Origin: Clostridia bacterium
Lineage (GTDB): Bacteria; Bacillota; Thermoanaerobacteria; Thermoanaerobacterales; Thermoanaerobacteraceae
Direction: 5' to 3'
Length of the DNA: 64,000 bases
Assembly: GCA_012840485.1 (NCBI GenBank)
Contig: DULG01000019.1
Coordinates: forward strand, 124,001-188,000
Below are positions 53,775-61,987 of this stretch, one piece after another. The notes beneath the pieces are model-generated. The model was not told the origin of the DNA. It saw only the letters and a program-made list of their open reading frames with translations, and ran no database searches. The translations under genes were made by a program, and so were the position numbers. The stretch's first letter is position 1. Every line of letters begins with the position of its first letter.

Positions 53775-54788
53775 TTATAATGTTGTCGATATTGTAATAG
53801 CATGGGCAATCCCAGGAATAGATTCCCCTTGCTGGCTGCTGGTAGGAGATAAAAGAGCTCCCGTCGCCATAAATAAAACTTTTTTATAGACTCCATTTTG
53901 TATTTGAGATAACAGCCATCCATTCAAAACCACTGCAGAACAAGCCGCACCGCTGCCACCAGAGTGAACGTCTTGTGATTCATCAAAAATTTCTATTCCA
54001 CAATCTTTATACTTACTCTCTATATCATAGCCCTCTTTATATAATAACTCTAAAAGTATGTCTCTCCCTACTCTTCCCATGTCTCCCGTCATAATAAGGT
54101 CATAGTCTTCTATTGTAAAACCTGTATCTTTAAAATGAGTGATAATTGTATCTGCTGCAGCAGGTGCCATTGCCGCTCCCATGTTATTGGCATCCTTCAT
54201 CCCCAAATCTACAACTTTGCCAGTAGTAGCATGGGTAATATAAGGGCCTTCTCCTGTGGAGGCTAAAATTGTAGCTCCTGCACCTGTCACCGTCCACTGT
54301 GAAGTAAAAGGCCTTTGAATGCCTTGTTCTAAAGGATATCTAAACTGTCTTTCTGCAGTAGAAAAATGGCTGGAAGTTGCCGCTATTATATAGTCAGCAT
54401 AGCCTCCATCAATAAGCATAGCCCCTAAAGTCAATCCCTCTGTCATAGTAGAACAAGCACCATACAATCCGAAATGTGGCACATTCAGTTGTCGCGCAGC
54501 AAAATTTGCACTTATAATTTGATTTAACAAATCACCACCTAATAGGTAATCAATTTCTGAAATCTTGAGATTGGCCTTTTTTAATGCTAAATTTACAGCA
54601 TCTTGAAACATTTTTGACTCTGCTTTTTCCCAACTTTTTTCTCCATAAGTATCGTCTACTAAAATCATATCAAAATAATCTCTTAAAGGTCCTTCTCCTT
54701 CTTTAGGTCCTACAATAGTGCCTCCAGCTATTATAGAAGGAGGATTTTTAAACTTAACAGTTTGTGTGCCTAATTTTTTTTCTGCCAT
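53775..54788 (-). CDS. spoVAD: Stage V sporulation protein AD
   Basis: 337 residues, thiolase-like fold without catalytic use. GTQTVKFKNPPSIIAGGTIVG, DMILVDDTYGEKSWEKAESK, a YGACSTMTEGLTLGAM block and DVHSGGSGAACSAVVL are typical. It is a dipicolinic-acid-binding peripheral protein of the SpoVA complex. Ten bases separate it from spoVAE and 15 from spoVAC. Confidence 0.96.
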   Translation of the reverse strand: MAEKKLGTQTVKFKNPPSIIAGGTIVGPKEGEGPLRDYFDMILVDDTYGEKSWEKAESKMFQDAVNLALKKANLKISEIDYLLGGDLLNQIISANFAARQLNVPHFGLYGACSTMTEGLTLGAMLIDGGYADYIIAATSSHFSTAERQFRYPLEQGIQRPFTSQWTVTGAGATILASTGEGPYITHATTGKVVDLGMKDANNMGAAMAPAAADTIITHFKDTGFTIEDYDLIMTGDMGRVGRDILLELLYKEGYDIESKYKDCGIEIFDESQDVHSGGSGAACSAVVLNGWLLSQIQNGVYKKVLFMATGALLSPTSSQQGESIPGIAHAITISTTL

Positions 54789-54803
54789 ATCTAACTTCCC
54801 CTT

Positions 54804-55250
54804 TTACTTTAAAAAATAATATATCAAACCTATAATAATTGAAGTACTGACCCCATATACAATAACAGGTCCTGCAATTGTAAACATCTTTGCTGCCGCC
54901 CCAAAAACAAAACCTTCCCTTTTAAACTCCATTGCCGGTGACACAATAGAATTTGCAAAACCTGTTATTGGCACTATAGAACCTGCCCCTGCAAACTTCC
55001 CTATATCGTCATAGACCCCAATTCCAGTTAAAAAAGCCCCAAGAAATACCATAGTAATTGATACAAGAGTATTGGCATCTTGCATAGAATAACCTCTTGA
55101 TAGGTAAAAATTTAAAAAGAACTGCCCTATGTCGCTTATCAATCCTCCTACTACAAAAGCCATTACTACGTTTTTAAGCAAAGCAGGTTTAGGCTCATAT
55201 TTCTGTGCTATGTTTTTATATTCTTGCTCTTTTTTTACATCTCTTTCCAT
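54804..55250 (-). CDS. spoVAC: Stage V sporulation protein AC
   Basis: 148 residues, about four membrane segments. KNVVMAFVVGGLISDIGQFF and VPITGFANSIVSPAMEFKREG are family sequence. In Bacillus it behaves as a mechanosensitive channel component for dipicolinic acid release. A GTG at 55259 is in frame, but AGGAAGGG favours the ATG at 55250. The reduced AC-AD-AE set is normal for Clostridia. Confidence 0.95.
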   Translation of the reverse strand: MERDVKKEQEYKNIAQKYEPKPALLKNVVMAFVVGGLISDIGQFFLNFYLSRGYSMQDANTLVSITMVFLGAFLTGIGVYDDIGKFAGAGSIVPITGFANSIVSPAMEFKREGFVFGAAAKMFTIAGPVIVYGVSTSIIIGLIYYFLK

Positions 55251-55274
55251 TAATTTCACCCTTCCTTATGACAA

Positions 55275-55294
55275 GAGCACCATAGACGGTGCTC
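55275..55294 (-). terminator. Hairpin between dodecin and spoVAC
   Basis: GAGCACC/GGTGCTC arms (55275-55281, 55288-55294) with only a weak TTGTC tail on the minus strand. It may attenuate rather than end transcription, leaving read-through into spoVA. Confidence 0.5.
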
Positions 55295-55302
55295 CTTTAT
55301 TT

Positions 55303-55515
55303 TCAACCTAATTCTTTATCTGCTCTATAAGCTATTTGTATATTAGCTTTATATTCTACTATTTTACCGTTTTTTACATTTGCTGTTTGATTGACAACTT
55401 CAATTCCTGATATATTGTCAATAGACTTAGCTGCCTCTTCTACAGCTTTGTGTATTGCATCTTCCCAGCTCACTGTTGAATCCCCTACAACATTTAATAC
55501 TTTCACAACTGCCAT
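55303..55515 (-). CDS. Dodecin, possibly also made with an N-terminal membrane segment
   Basis: The 70 residues from the ATG at 55515 are a full dodecin: AVVKVLNVVGDSTVSWEDAI, HKAVEEAAKSIDNISGIEVV and KANIQIAYR. GGGAGGAGG seven bases before it supports this start. Dodecins are 12-mers storing flavins. The frame stays open upstream without a stop to 55662 and encodes, from an ATG at 55644, a basic start and a strong membrane helix (LIIIVAILLIFAVSYFY). That longer 113-residue form would begin just after a sigma-G promoter. Both products may exist. Confidence 0.85.
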   Translation of the reverse strand: MAVVKVLNVVGDSTVSWEDAIHKAVEEAAKSIDNISGIEVVNQTANVKNGKIVEYKANIQIAYRADKELG

Positions 55516-55665
55516 ACAATTTCCTCCTCCCTTATATACCAAATCAGCACTGTCAGGTATTTTTTTATTGGTTTTATGCATATAAAAATAGCTAACAGCA
55601 AAAATTAGCAATATTGCCACGATTATAATTAACATCTTTTTCATTTTCATTTCACCAGCCATTAT

Positions 55666-55695
55666 TAGTATGTGAAGATAAGCAAAATTAATTCA
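55666..55695 (-). promoter_or_regulatory. Sigma-G promoter ahead of the dodecin-spoVA unit
   Basis: Minus strand TGAATT (55695-55690), 17 bases, CATACTA (55672-55666). This is close to the sigma-G consensus TGNATA-N17/18-CATNNTA. spoVA genes are sigma-G dependent in Bacillus. Confidence 0.72.
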
Positions 55696-55730
55696 AAAAA
55701 AGTGTAGTATTTGTGTTAAAATACTACACT
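55694..55730 (-). terminator. Terminator after sigF
   Basis: Perfect 12 bp arms AGTGTAGTATTT (55701-55712) and AAATACTACACT (55719-55730) with TTTTTTT on the minus strand. It ends the spoIIA operon just before the sigma-G promoter. Confidence 0.92.
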
Positions 55731-56464
55731 TCTTCCAATTCTTTTCTTAGTTTTTGTAAAACTTTTTTCTCAATTCTAGATACTTGCACTTGGGAAATTC
55801 CTAAAACACTTGCCACCTCCATCTGCGTCATATCCTTGAAATATCTCAAAAATATTATTTGTTTTTCTCGTGGTTTAAGTTTATTTATAACCATCTGTAA
55901 AGCTAATTTATCGTCTATATCAACTTCTTTTTCCTCTTCACTCACCATTTCAATTAAAAGCCTGTCATTTTCGTCATGAGTTGCGTTGTCATATAATGAC
56001 TCAGCAGTAGCAGCCGATTCAAAAGCCATAGCAATTTCTTCAGGACTTACATTTAATCTTTCAGCAATTTCATTAATAGTTGGCTCTCTATTTAATTCAT
56101 TGCTTAAAATCTCTTTAACATAAAAAGCTTTTGTAGAAAGCTCCTTTAGAGAACGGCTCACTTTTATTAATCCATCATCTCTTAGAAATCTCTTAATTTC
56201 TCCCATTATTATAGGTACTGCATAGGTTGACAATTTTACATTGTAAGATTCATCAAATTTTTGAATTGCCTTTACAAATCCCATACAACCAATTTGATAT
56301 AAATCCTCTAATTCATAACCTCTGCTGGCAAACTTTTTGACAATGCTCCAAATAAGACCATTATTTCCTAAAATTAGCTTCTCCAAGCTTTCTTTATCAT
56401 TTTTTTGAGCTGCCCTTATTAATTCCAAATTTTCTTCATTCTTATCTAAATTTTCTTCTTTCAT
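55724..56464 (-). CDS. sigF: RNA polymerase sporulation sigma factor SigF
   Basis: 246 residues. Region 2 has IWSIVKKFASRGYELEDLYQ and IGCMGFVKAIQKFDESYNVKL. Region 4 has the helix-turn-helix TQMEVASVLGISQVQVSRIEKK. It directs the first forespore-specific transcription. It is the third gene after spoIIAA and spoIIAB, and position excludes sigG. Confidence 0.95.
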   Translation of the reverse strand: MKEENLDKNEENLELIRAAQKNDKESLEKLILGNNGLIWSIVKKFASRGYELEDLYQIGCMGFVKAIQKFDESYNVKLSTYAVPIIMGEIKRFLRDDGLIKVSRSLKELSTKAFYVKEILSNELNREPTINEIAERLNVSPEEIAMAFESAATAESLYDNATHDENDRLLIEMVSEEEKEVDIDDKLALQMVINKLKPREKQIIFLRYFKDMTQMEVASVLGISQVQVSRIEKKVLQKLRKELEEV

Positions 56465-56473
56465 AAGGTCACC

Positions 56474-56905
56474 TCATTTAGCCGGCCTTATATACTTTAC
56501 CATCCGAACAAGTGTTCCTTTCCCTGGAGTCGATTGTACCTCCAATTCATCCATAAAGGTCTGCATGACAGTAAAACCCATTCCTGCTCGCTCTTCTTCT
56601 AAGCGAGTAGTAAAAAGAGGTTGCATAGCCTTCTCAATATCTTCAATCCCTTTTCCCTCATCTATGACTTCAATTGTTATTTTGTTACCTGAAATAAAAG
56701 CTTTAATAGTAATGATGCCGATTTTATTCTCATATCCGTGAATTATGCAGTTAGTAACTGCTTCTGAAACAGCCGTTTTTATATCTGCAATTTCCTCAAT
56801 TGTCGGATCTAGTTGAGCAGCAAAAGCTGCAACAACAGTCCTTGCAAAAGACTCATTTTGCGACTTACTTAAAAATTTTAACTCCATCATGTTTGTGTAT
56901 TCCAT
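56474..56905 (-). CDS. spoIIAB: Anti-sigma F factor SpoIIAB
   Basis: 143 residues, GHKL kinase fold. The N-box region is [20 protein letters not shown], then [16 protein letters not shown] and the ATP lid [15 protein letters not shown]. It holds SigF and phosphorylates SpoIIAA. Thirteen bases after spoIIAA. Confidence 0.95.
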   Translation of the reverse strand: MEYTNMMELKFLSKSQNESFARTVVAAFAAQLDPTIEEIADIKTAVSEAVTNCIIHGYENKIGIITIKAFISGNKITIEVIDEGKGIEDIEKAMQPLFTTRLEEERAGMGFTVMQTFMDELEVQSTPGKGTLVRMVKYIRPAK

Positions 56906-56918
56906 GATAATCCCCCTT

Positions 56919-57254
56919 CTATATTTCCTTTAAGGCTTCTTCAATGTCATTATAACATTTAATTATACGCAACAATCCAGAAACTTCAATAATTTTATGT
57001 AATTGTTTATTGGCATTTACAATCATTACCTTTCCTTTATTTTCTTTAACTTTTTTATATCTCCCTATTATAACTCCAATTCCAGAACTGTCCATAAAAC
57101 TTACATTTTTAAAATCAAAAATTAAATTTTTATAGGACTTTTTCTCGTACTCTTCATCAACAATGGCCTTTATTTTTTCTGCCACGTGATGATCTAACTC
57201 CCCATCAATTTTTGCTATTAAAATATCGCCTTTTTTTACAAATTTAACTTCCAT
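56919..57254 (-). CDS. spoIIAA: Anti-sigma F factor antagonist SpoIIAA
   Basis: 111 residues, STAS fold. The phosphorylated serine lies in [17 protein letters not shown] (Ser57 by comparison with Ser58 of Bacillus). It releases SigF from SpoIIAB when dephosphorylated. RBS GGGGGAGGGTGG precedes the ATG. A sigma-H promoter stands just upstream, so the operon starts here, not at dacF. Confidence 0.95.
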   Translation of the reverse strand: MEVKFVKKGDILIAKIDGELDHHVAEKIKAIVDEEYEKKSYKNLIFDFKNVSFMDSSGIGVIIGRYKKVKENKGKVMIVNANKQLHKIIEVSGLLRIIKCYNDIEEALKEI

Positions 57255-57274
57255 TTCACCACCCTCCCCCTATT

Positions 57275-57303
57275 ATATTCGATATGAATTTAAAAATTCC
57301 TCC
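57275..57303 (-). promoter_or_regulatory. Sigma-H promoter of the spoIIA operon
   Basis: Minus strand GGAGGAATT (57303-57295), 11 bases, ATCGAATAT (57283-57275). Every position fits RNAGGAWWW-N11/12-RNNGAATWW, as expected for spoIIA. Confidence 0.8.
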
Positions 57304-57330
57304 TTTTTTACAATATTTTTCTAAGAAATA

Positions 57331-57359
57331 TAAAAAGCACTAAACACCTGTTTAGTGCT
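57331..57359 (-). terminator. Terminator between dacF and spoIIAA
   Basis: AGCACTAAAC (57336-57345), loop ACCT, GTTTAGTGCT (57350-57359), with TTTTTATA on the minus strand. It separates dacF from spoIIA, unlike a simple dacF-spoIIA read-through layout. Confidence 0.88.
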
Positions 57360-57367
57360 CACGTAAA

Positions 57368-58513
57368 TTACTGATATTTTAACCATCCAAAAAAGATTCT
57401 ATTGAGATTTTCAAAAAAATTAGCCTTTTCTACTATTTCTTTAGGATATAAATCAAATGTCTTTATAACCTTTCCCTCCTGTATTACCTTAACCACACCT
57501 ATTGACATCTTTCTACCTAAAGGAGCAAATATAAAATCTTTTAGTTCCACTTCTGTTTTTATATTTTTACCTTCTCCCTTTTTAATAAGTATATATTCAT
57601 CATTGTAACAGATGGCATTGGTAACCTGCTTTCTCCCTTTTAAAACTTTGACAGTTCCAAAACTTTGCCCTTTTGATGCTACTTTTATAGTTTCATAATT
57701 AGCAAATCCATAGTCCAGTAACTTAGCAGTTTCATTAAATCTCGTTTCTGAATCAGGAGCCCCAAATACTACTGCTATCAACCTTGTATCCCCTCTTTTT
57801 GCAGTTGCCGCCATACAATAGAGGGCCTCTGAAGTAGAACCTGTTTTAATTCCATCTACTCCCTTATAGCGCCATAGCAATTTATTAGTATTTATAAGGC
57901 TAAACTTCCCATTTCTTAGAGAATCAAGCTTATTAGTTAAATACTTAAATATGCTTTCATGTTTCACTAATTCTTGTGAAATCATCGCAATATCATATAC
58001 AGTGGTTAAATGCCCTTCTTCAGGTAATCCCGTGGCATTTTTAAAAGTTGTATTTTTTGCTCCCAATTCTTTAGCCCTTTTATTCATCATTTCAACAAAA
58101 TTTTCCTCTGTACCCGCAATATACTCAGCTAAAGCAACAGAAGCATCATTTGCCGAATTCATCGCTATAGCCTTCATTAAATCATCTACTGTCATTTCCT
58201 CTCCTATTTCTAAATATATTTGTGTACCTCCCATATCAAAGGCATGTTTACTTGTAACAACTTTATCTGTCATTTTAATTTTGCCAGAATCTATTGCTTC
58301 AATCGCCAGTAAAAGAGTCATTACTTTGGTAACACTGGCAGGCGGTAAGGGCTTATGGCTATCTTTTTCATAAAGAATTTGCCCACTACTAGCTTCCATT
58401 AAAATTGCAGACTTTGCTTTTAAATTTAAAGTATCGGCATAAGCTGCATTGTCTAAAATAAAAGTAATAGACACAATTAAACTTATTATCATCGTTAAAA
58501 ATCTTTTAAACAT
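57368..58513 (-). CDS. dacF: D-alanyl-D-alanine carboxypeptidase DacF
   Basis: 381 residues with a signal peptide (about 1-27, ending AYA). Motifs are SVTKVM (SxxK), SANDAS (SxN) and IKTGST (KTG), followed by a PBP5_C domain and an amphipathic end NLNRIFFGWLKYQ. In spore formers it sets cortex cross-linking from the forespore side. The frame opens earlier, but GAGGAGGG fixes the ATG at 58513. Position next to spoIIA marks it as dacF. Confidence 0.94.
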   Translation of the reverse strand: MFKRFLTMIISLIVSITFILDNAAYADTLNLKAKSAILMEASSGQILYEKDSHKPLPPASVTKVMTLLLAIEAIDSGKIKMTDKVVTSKHAFDMGGTQIYLEIGEEMTVDDLMKAIAMNSANDASVALAEYIAGTEENFVEMMNKRAKELGAKNTTFKNATGLPEEGHLTTVYDIAMISQELVKHESIFKYLTNKLDSLRNGKFSLINTNKLLWRYKGVDGIKTGSTSEALYCMAATAKRGDTRLIAVVFGAPDSETRFNETAKLLDYGFANYETIKVASKGQSFGTVKVLKGRKQVTNAICYNDEYILIKKGEGKNIKTEVELKDFIFAPLGRKMSIGVVKVIQEGKVIKTFDLYPKEIVEKANFFENLNRIFFGWLKYQ

Positions 58514-58536
58514 AAAATCACCCTCCTCATCACTAT

Positions 58537-58565
58537 TATTTTGTGCGGGAGGGTAAATATTATGC
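58537..58565 (-). promoter_or_regulatory. Putative sigma-F/G promoter of dacF
   Basis: Minus strand GCATA (58565-58561), 14 bases, GCACAAAATA (58546-58537). It fits GYWTA and most of GGNRANANTW with a spacer one base short of 15. Bacillus dacF is sigma-F/G dependent. Confidence 0.5.
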
Positions 58566-58568
58566 TTT

Positions 58569-59441
58569 TTAAGCACGAGGATGAAATTTATTATAAACTT
58601 CTTTTATTTTTGATTTTGAAATCAAAGATAGCAAATTTGCATTTAAATCTGTTTGATAACCTAACATTTCTTGAACTGCTCTAATATCTGCACCATTTTG
58701 AAGCATGTGCTGTGCAAAAGATTGCCTTAAAGTATTGGGAGTAACAGCAAAACCAGGGTTAATTCTATCGGTGTACTCTCTTATTATCTTCCAGCATCCT
58801 TGTCTTGTAAGTTTTTGCCCTCTCAAATTTAAAAAGAGGGTGTTTTCTTCATTCTTTGACCTTCTTCCCTTTTTAATGTAATTTTTTAAAGCCTCAATTG
58901 CATGTGAACCTATGGGGATAACTCTCTCCTTATTGGACCTGATAACCACATATCCATAAGAAAGATTTACATCTTCCAATTTTAAGGAAATAACTTCTGA
59001 TACTTTAAGTCCTGTAGCATACATAAGTTCAATAAGTGCTTTATCTCTCAGTCCCTTTTCATCATCTCCAAAATCCAGTGAAAGTAACATATCCACCTGT
59101 TCCACTGTCAACGTCGTAGGTGGCTTCTTTTCCACTTTAGGGGTATTAATCATATAAGTTGGATCTTCTTCTATTTTTTTCTTCATAAACAGATAATGAT
59201 AAAAGGCTTTAAGGGAGGAAAGATTTCGTGAAACAGTCGCTTGTGATTTGCCCTGTTTTTTTAAATAGTATAGATAATTTAGCACTGTCGATTTTTTAAC
59301 AGTCTCATAAGAAATACTAAGACCTTCAAGATAATTTAAAAATTGTTTTATATCTCTATTATAAGATTCTAAAGTGTTTTTAGATAACTTTTTGTTTCTC
59401 TTTAAAAATTCTAAAAAATCCCCCACCACATTATTTAACAT
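58569..59441 (-). CDS. XerD-like tyrosine recombinase homologue with degraded active site
   Basis: 290 residues, full XerD length and architecture, open throughout. The N-terminal SAM-like domain spans about 5-95. The C-terminal domain keeps ADIRAVQEMLG and ends EVYNKFHPRA, as in XerD. The catalytic residues are mostly gone: the first Arg is Lys146 (ATGLKVSEV), HxxR is Asn236-Arg239 (PNTLRQ), the LGH His is Tyr262 (LGYQTD), and the nucleophile Tyr aligns with Leu271. Only the Lys (about 171) and second Arg remain. It should be unable to cut DNA. It sits in the usual xerD-dacF position. Confidence 0.9.
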   Translation of the reverse strand: MLNNVVGDFLEFLKRNKKLSKNTLESYNRDIKQFLNYLEGLSISYETVKKSTVLNYLYYLKKQGKSQATVSRNLSSLKAFYHYLFMKKKIEEDPTYMINTPKVEKKPPTTLTVEQVDMLLSLDFGDDEKGLRDKALIELMYATGLKVSEVISLKLEDVNLSYGYVVIRSNKERVIPIGSHAIEALKNYIKKGRRSKNEENTLFLNLRGQKLTRQGCWKIIREYTDRINPGFAVTPNTLRQSFAQHMLQNGADIRAVQEMLGYQTDLNANLLSLISKSKIKEVYNKFHPRA

Positions 59442-59515
59442 ATTCTTTACCCCTAAATATTTATAATTGATGTATTAATTATAAATATTCAACATAAATC
59501 GGCATTTTCCTTCTT

Positions 59516-60139
59516 TTATACTGAAAAAATAGGCAAAAGTAACACATATGGCGACAAATAAGACTCTATTAAGCAACCTATCAATATGATTAAAAATCCT
59601 GCATACACCATAAAGGTATAAGATATAAATTGGGATATCAATTCTTTAAAGTAAAACTTGCGATTCTTCAAAAGATATAATGAAAAATTAATTGCTGTAA
59701 CAGATATGAATAAGATTCCTAATAAGATAAAAATATTCTGAGGTAAAATTCCCATCAAAACAAGTAATATCCCTTTACCATTAAATTCTTTTATCAAAAT
59801 TCCAATAGAAAAGCCTAAAACAAAACCTCTTATTCCAACTAAGAAAAAGATAAAAGGAATACCTATGATTGTGGCTCCTAAAATCCATAGAACAAAAACA
59901 GTGACAAAATTGTTTAGAAGAGATTGTTTAAAAATCTGTGAGGAATTTAAATCGATAGATTTCGCAATTTGGTAAAATTTCGAAATATATTGTACTATTT
60001 GCTCTTTTTGAATATCAGTAATATTATTGACAGTAAAAGCTCCTGCTGCTATCCCAATCATTAAAGACATTAAAACAAAAACATACAAGAAAAAATTATT
60101 TTGAATATGCAAATAAATGTTCCCTTTTAAACTTTTCAA
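59516..60139 (-). CDS. spoIIM: Stage II sporulation protein M
   Basis: 207 residues, about five membrane segments. FFLVGIRGFVLGFSIGIL and GILPQNIFILLGILFISV are family sequence. With SpoIID and SpoIIP it drives septal peptidoglycan removal and engulfment. The start is TTG with AGGGGGA upstream. It is next to the xerD-like gene, as in Bacillus, and has a sigma-E promoter. Confidence 0.92.
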   Translation of the reverse strand: MKSLKGNIYLHIQNNFFLYVFVLMSLMIGIAAGAFTVNNITDIQKEQIVQYISKFYQIAKSIDLNSSQIFKQSLLNNFVTVFVLWILGATIIGIPFIFFLVGIRGFVLGFSIGILIKEFNGKGILLVLMGILPQNIFILLGILFISVTAINFSLYLLKNRKFYFKELISQFISYTFMVYAGFLIILIGCLIESYLSPYVLLLPIFSV

Positions 60140-60176
60140 GGATATTTCCCCCTCTGTCTTTTATAAAGTTAATTTA

Positions 60177-60205
60177 AATCTATGATTCAAAGAGGGACAA
60201 TATTC
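60177..60205 (-). promoter_or_regulatory. Sigma-E promoter of spoIIM
   Basis: Minus strand GAATATT (60205-60199), 14 bases, CATAGATT (60184-60177). The -35 matches KMATATT and the -10 is 7 of 8 to CATACANT. spoIIM is sigma-E dependent in Bacillus. Confidence 0.65.
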
Positions 60206-60215
60206 CTTTTAAATC

Positions 60216-61385
60216 TCATAAGGAAACTTTTCCGTATATTCCTCCTCCTCCTGCAGAAAAATCTAATTTACCTTCCCTGGCTTTTAAAATATTTAATGCA
60301 TTAGAAGGCCCTACTACTTTTTCTAACTCCTCATAAGAAGCATGATGAAGAGCATATAACTCATTACCAAAAGAATTTATTAACCTTTCAACTGTTCTTC
60401 TGCCAATATTAGGAATGAATTCTAAAGGAATCTGATATCTGTAAGGAGGTCTAAAAGGAGGATGTTTTGTATCATGATCTTTTAATTCTTCTATTCTATC
60501 CTTTACTCCCATAACTATATTTGAACTTCCGCATTTTAAACATCTTTTTACAGGAGGTTTTTCTTTCGCGATATAGCCGCAATCCAAACAAAAAGTTCTA
60601 TGATATTTACCCAATTTAGGATTTAGACCATAATTTTCTACAATCTCTCTTCCCCTTTCTCTTTTTATAGCCAAAAAAATTTCTTCAAAATTTGCCTCTT
60701 CTATATCAAAAGCATTAAATTCTCTTCCTATCTTTTCTAAAGAATGGGCATCTGAATTGGAAAGAAAGGTCTTTTTATGTAGCTCCTCAATTTGATCACC
60801 CATATCAGAATCTGCGCTAAGGCCCAGTTCGACTCCATAAATATATTTATAAAAATCTTTAAAAACATCCTTGAGTCTGTCAATACAATTGCCATAATAA
60901 CTTTTAAAGGGAGTAAAAACGTGAGCAGGAATCACAAGACCCTCATATTTTTTCGCAACTTCCACAACTTGTATACTTGTAAGATTTACCCGCTGTGAGC
61001 TTAAATTTATATTTTTAATATATCTGGAAATTTCTTTAGAAAAAGAAGAAATACTCTCAATATCTTTAAAATAACATATTAAATGTGGAGACCCCTTTCC
61101 CTCTTTGCCAATTTCCATCTCTCCACCTAAAATCAAAGTGACTTTGTTTTTATATTTAAGTCCCCCTCCTTCGAGAGGGACTAATATACCATCTTGTATA
61201 TATCCCTTTAGTTCCTCCAAAATAACAGGAGAGATACTATCTACAATGCCAACTATATCAATTCCCTTCGATATGCTCTTTTCTAATATATTTAAAACAG
61301 TCAAATTTTTTGAAGCAGCAATTTTTACAGGAACTCCTTTTAAACTTCTTGCAACATGAACATGCAAATCTCCATAAAATTTCAT
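60216..61385 (-). CDS. Endonuclease Q-like PHP nuclease (TIGR00375 type)
   Basis: 389 residues. PHP domain: YGDLHVHVARSLKG, VGIVDS, VIPAHVFTP and LSNSDAHSLEKIGRE give the metal-binding residues. A zinc ribbon follows (CLDCGYIAKEKPPVKRCLKC, about 270-290), then a helix-hairpin-helix (IPNIGRRTVERLINSFGNEL) and a GGGGIYGKV end. This PHP-Zn-HhH order is that of endonuclease Q, which nicks DNA at deaminated bases. I infer, not show, that activity. It overlaps nudF by four bases. Confidence 0.82.
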   Translation of the reverse strand: MKFYGDLHVHVARSLKGVPVKIAASKNLTVLNILEKSISKGIDIVGIVDSISPVILEELKGYIQDGILVPLEGGGLKYKNKVTLILGGEMEIGKEGKGSPHLICYFKDIESISSFSKEISRYIKNINLSSQRVNLTSIQVVEVAKKYEGLVIPAHVFTPFKSYYGNCIDRLKDVFKDFYKYIYGVELGLSADSDMGDQIEELHKKTFLSNSDAHSLEKIGREFNAFDIEEANFEEIFLAIKRERGREIVENYGLNPKLGKYHRTFCLDCGYIAKEKPPVKRCLKCGSSNIVMGVKDRIEELKDHDTKHPPFRPPYRYQIPLEFIPNIGRRTVERLINSFGNELYALHHASYEELEKVVGPSNALNILKAREGKLDFSAGGGGIYGKVSL

Positions 61386-61921
61386 AGACTACTCCTCATT
61401 CTTAAATAATATAAAATTCCAATTACCGTTTTAGAATCTTTGATTTCATTTTGTAGAATCATTTCCCACAATTTCTCTGGAGTATATTCATATACTTCTA
61501 AAAATTCATCCTCATCAGGTTGAGCAGTGTATTTTTTTAAATCTTTAGCAAAATACAGATACATCTTTTCGTTAGAAAAACCAGGGGTAGTATAAAACGT
61601 GATCAAATGTTTTATAAAACCAGCTTCATAACCAGTCTCTTCCAATAATTCCCTTTTAGCGCAAACTAAAGGGTCTTCTTCCTTTTCTAACTTTCCTGCC
61701 GGTATTTCTAATAAAGACTCCTCTGCAGGTTTTCTATACTGTCTGACTAATAAAATCTTTCCTTCTTCATTAACTGCTACTATGGATACACCGCCAGGAT
61801 GCTCAACTATTTCTCGCGTAGTAACCTTTCCATTAGGCAGTTTTACCTCATCTACTCTTAAATTTATTATTTTTCCTTTAAAAATCTTATTGGTGTTAAC
61901 TGTAATTTCTTTTTGTTCCAA
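61382..61921 (-). CDS. nudF: Nudix hydrolase, ADP-ribose pyrophosphatase type
   Basis: 179 residues. It has VEHPGGVSIVAVNEEGKILL and the Nudix box GKLEKEEDPLVCAKRELLEE-TGY (about 78-101). This subfamily splits ADP-ribose to AMP and ribose-5-phosphate. The start is TTG with AAAGGAAG upstream. It overlaps the EndoQ-like gene and is probably its operon partner. Confidence 0.9.
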   Translation of the reverse strand: MEQKEITVNTNKIFKGKIINLRVDEVKLPNGKVTTREIVEHPGGVSIVAVNEEGKILLVRQYRKPAEESLLEIPAGKLEKEEDPLVCAKRELLEETGYEAGFIKHLITFYTTPGFSNEKMYLYFAKDLKKYTAQPDEDEFLEVYEYTPEKLWEMILQNEIKDSKTVIGILYYLRMRSSL

Positions 61922-61987
61922 AATTCATCTTCCTTTCTATGTATAATTTTAGCAATAAATACATACTATAGAAATGAGGTGAGAAAA

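Noticed and set aside
53765-53923. N-terminal extension of spoVAE
   Set aside because: It overlaps spoVAD in another frame. AAGGAGG directly before the ATG at 53764 and the family N-terminus decide the shorter start.
59460-59483. A/T-only inverted repeat between spoIIM and the xerD-like gene
   Set aside because: TTATAATT/AATTATAA arms with an eight-base loop are too weak and composition-biased to call a terminator.
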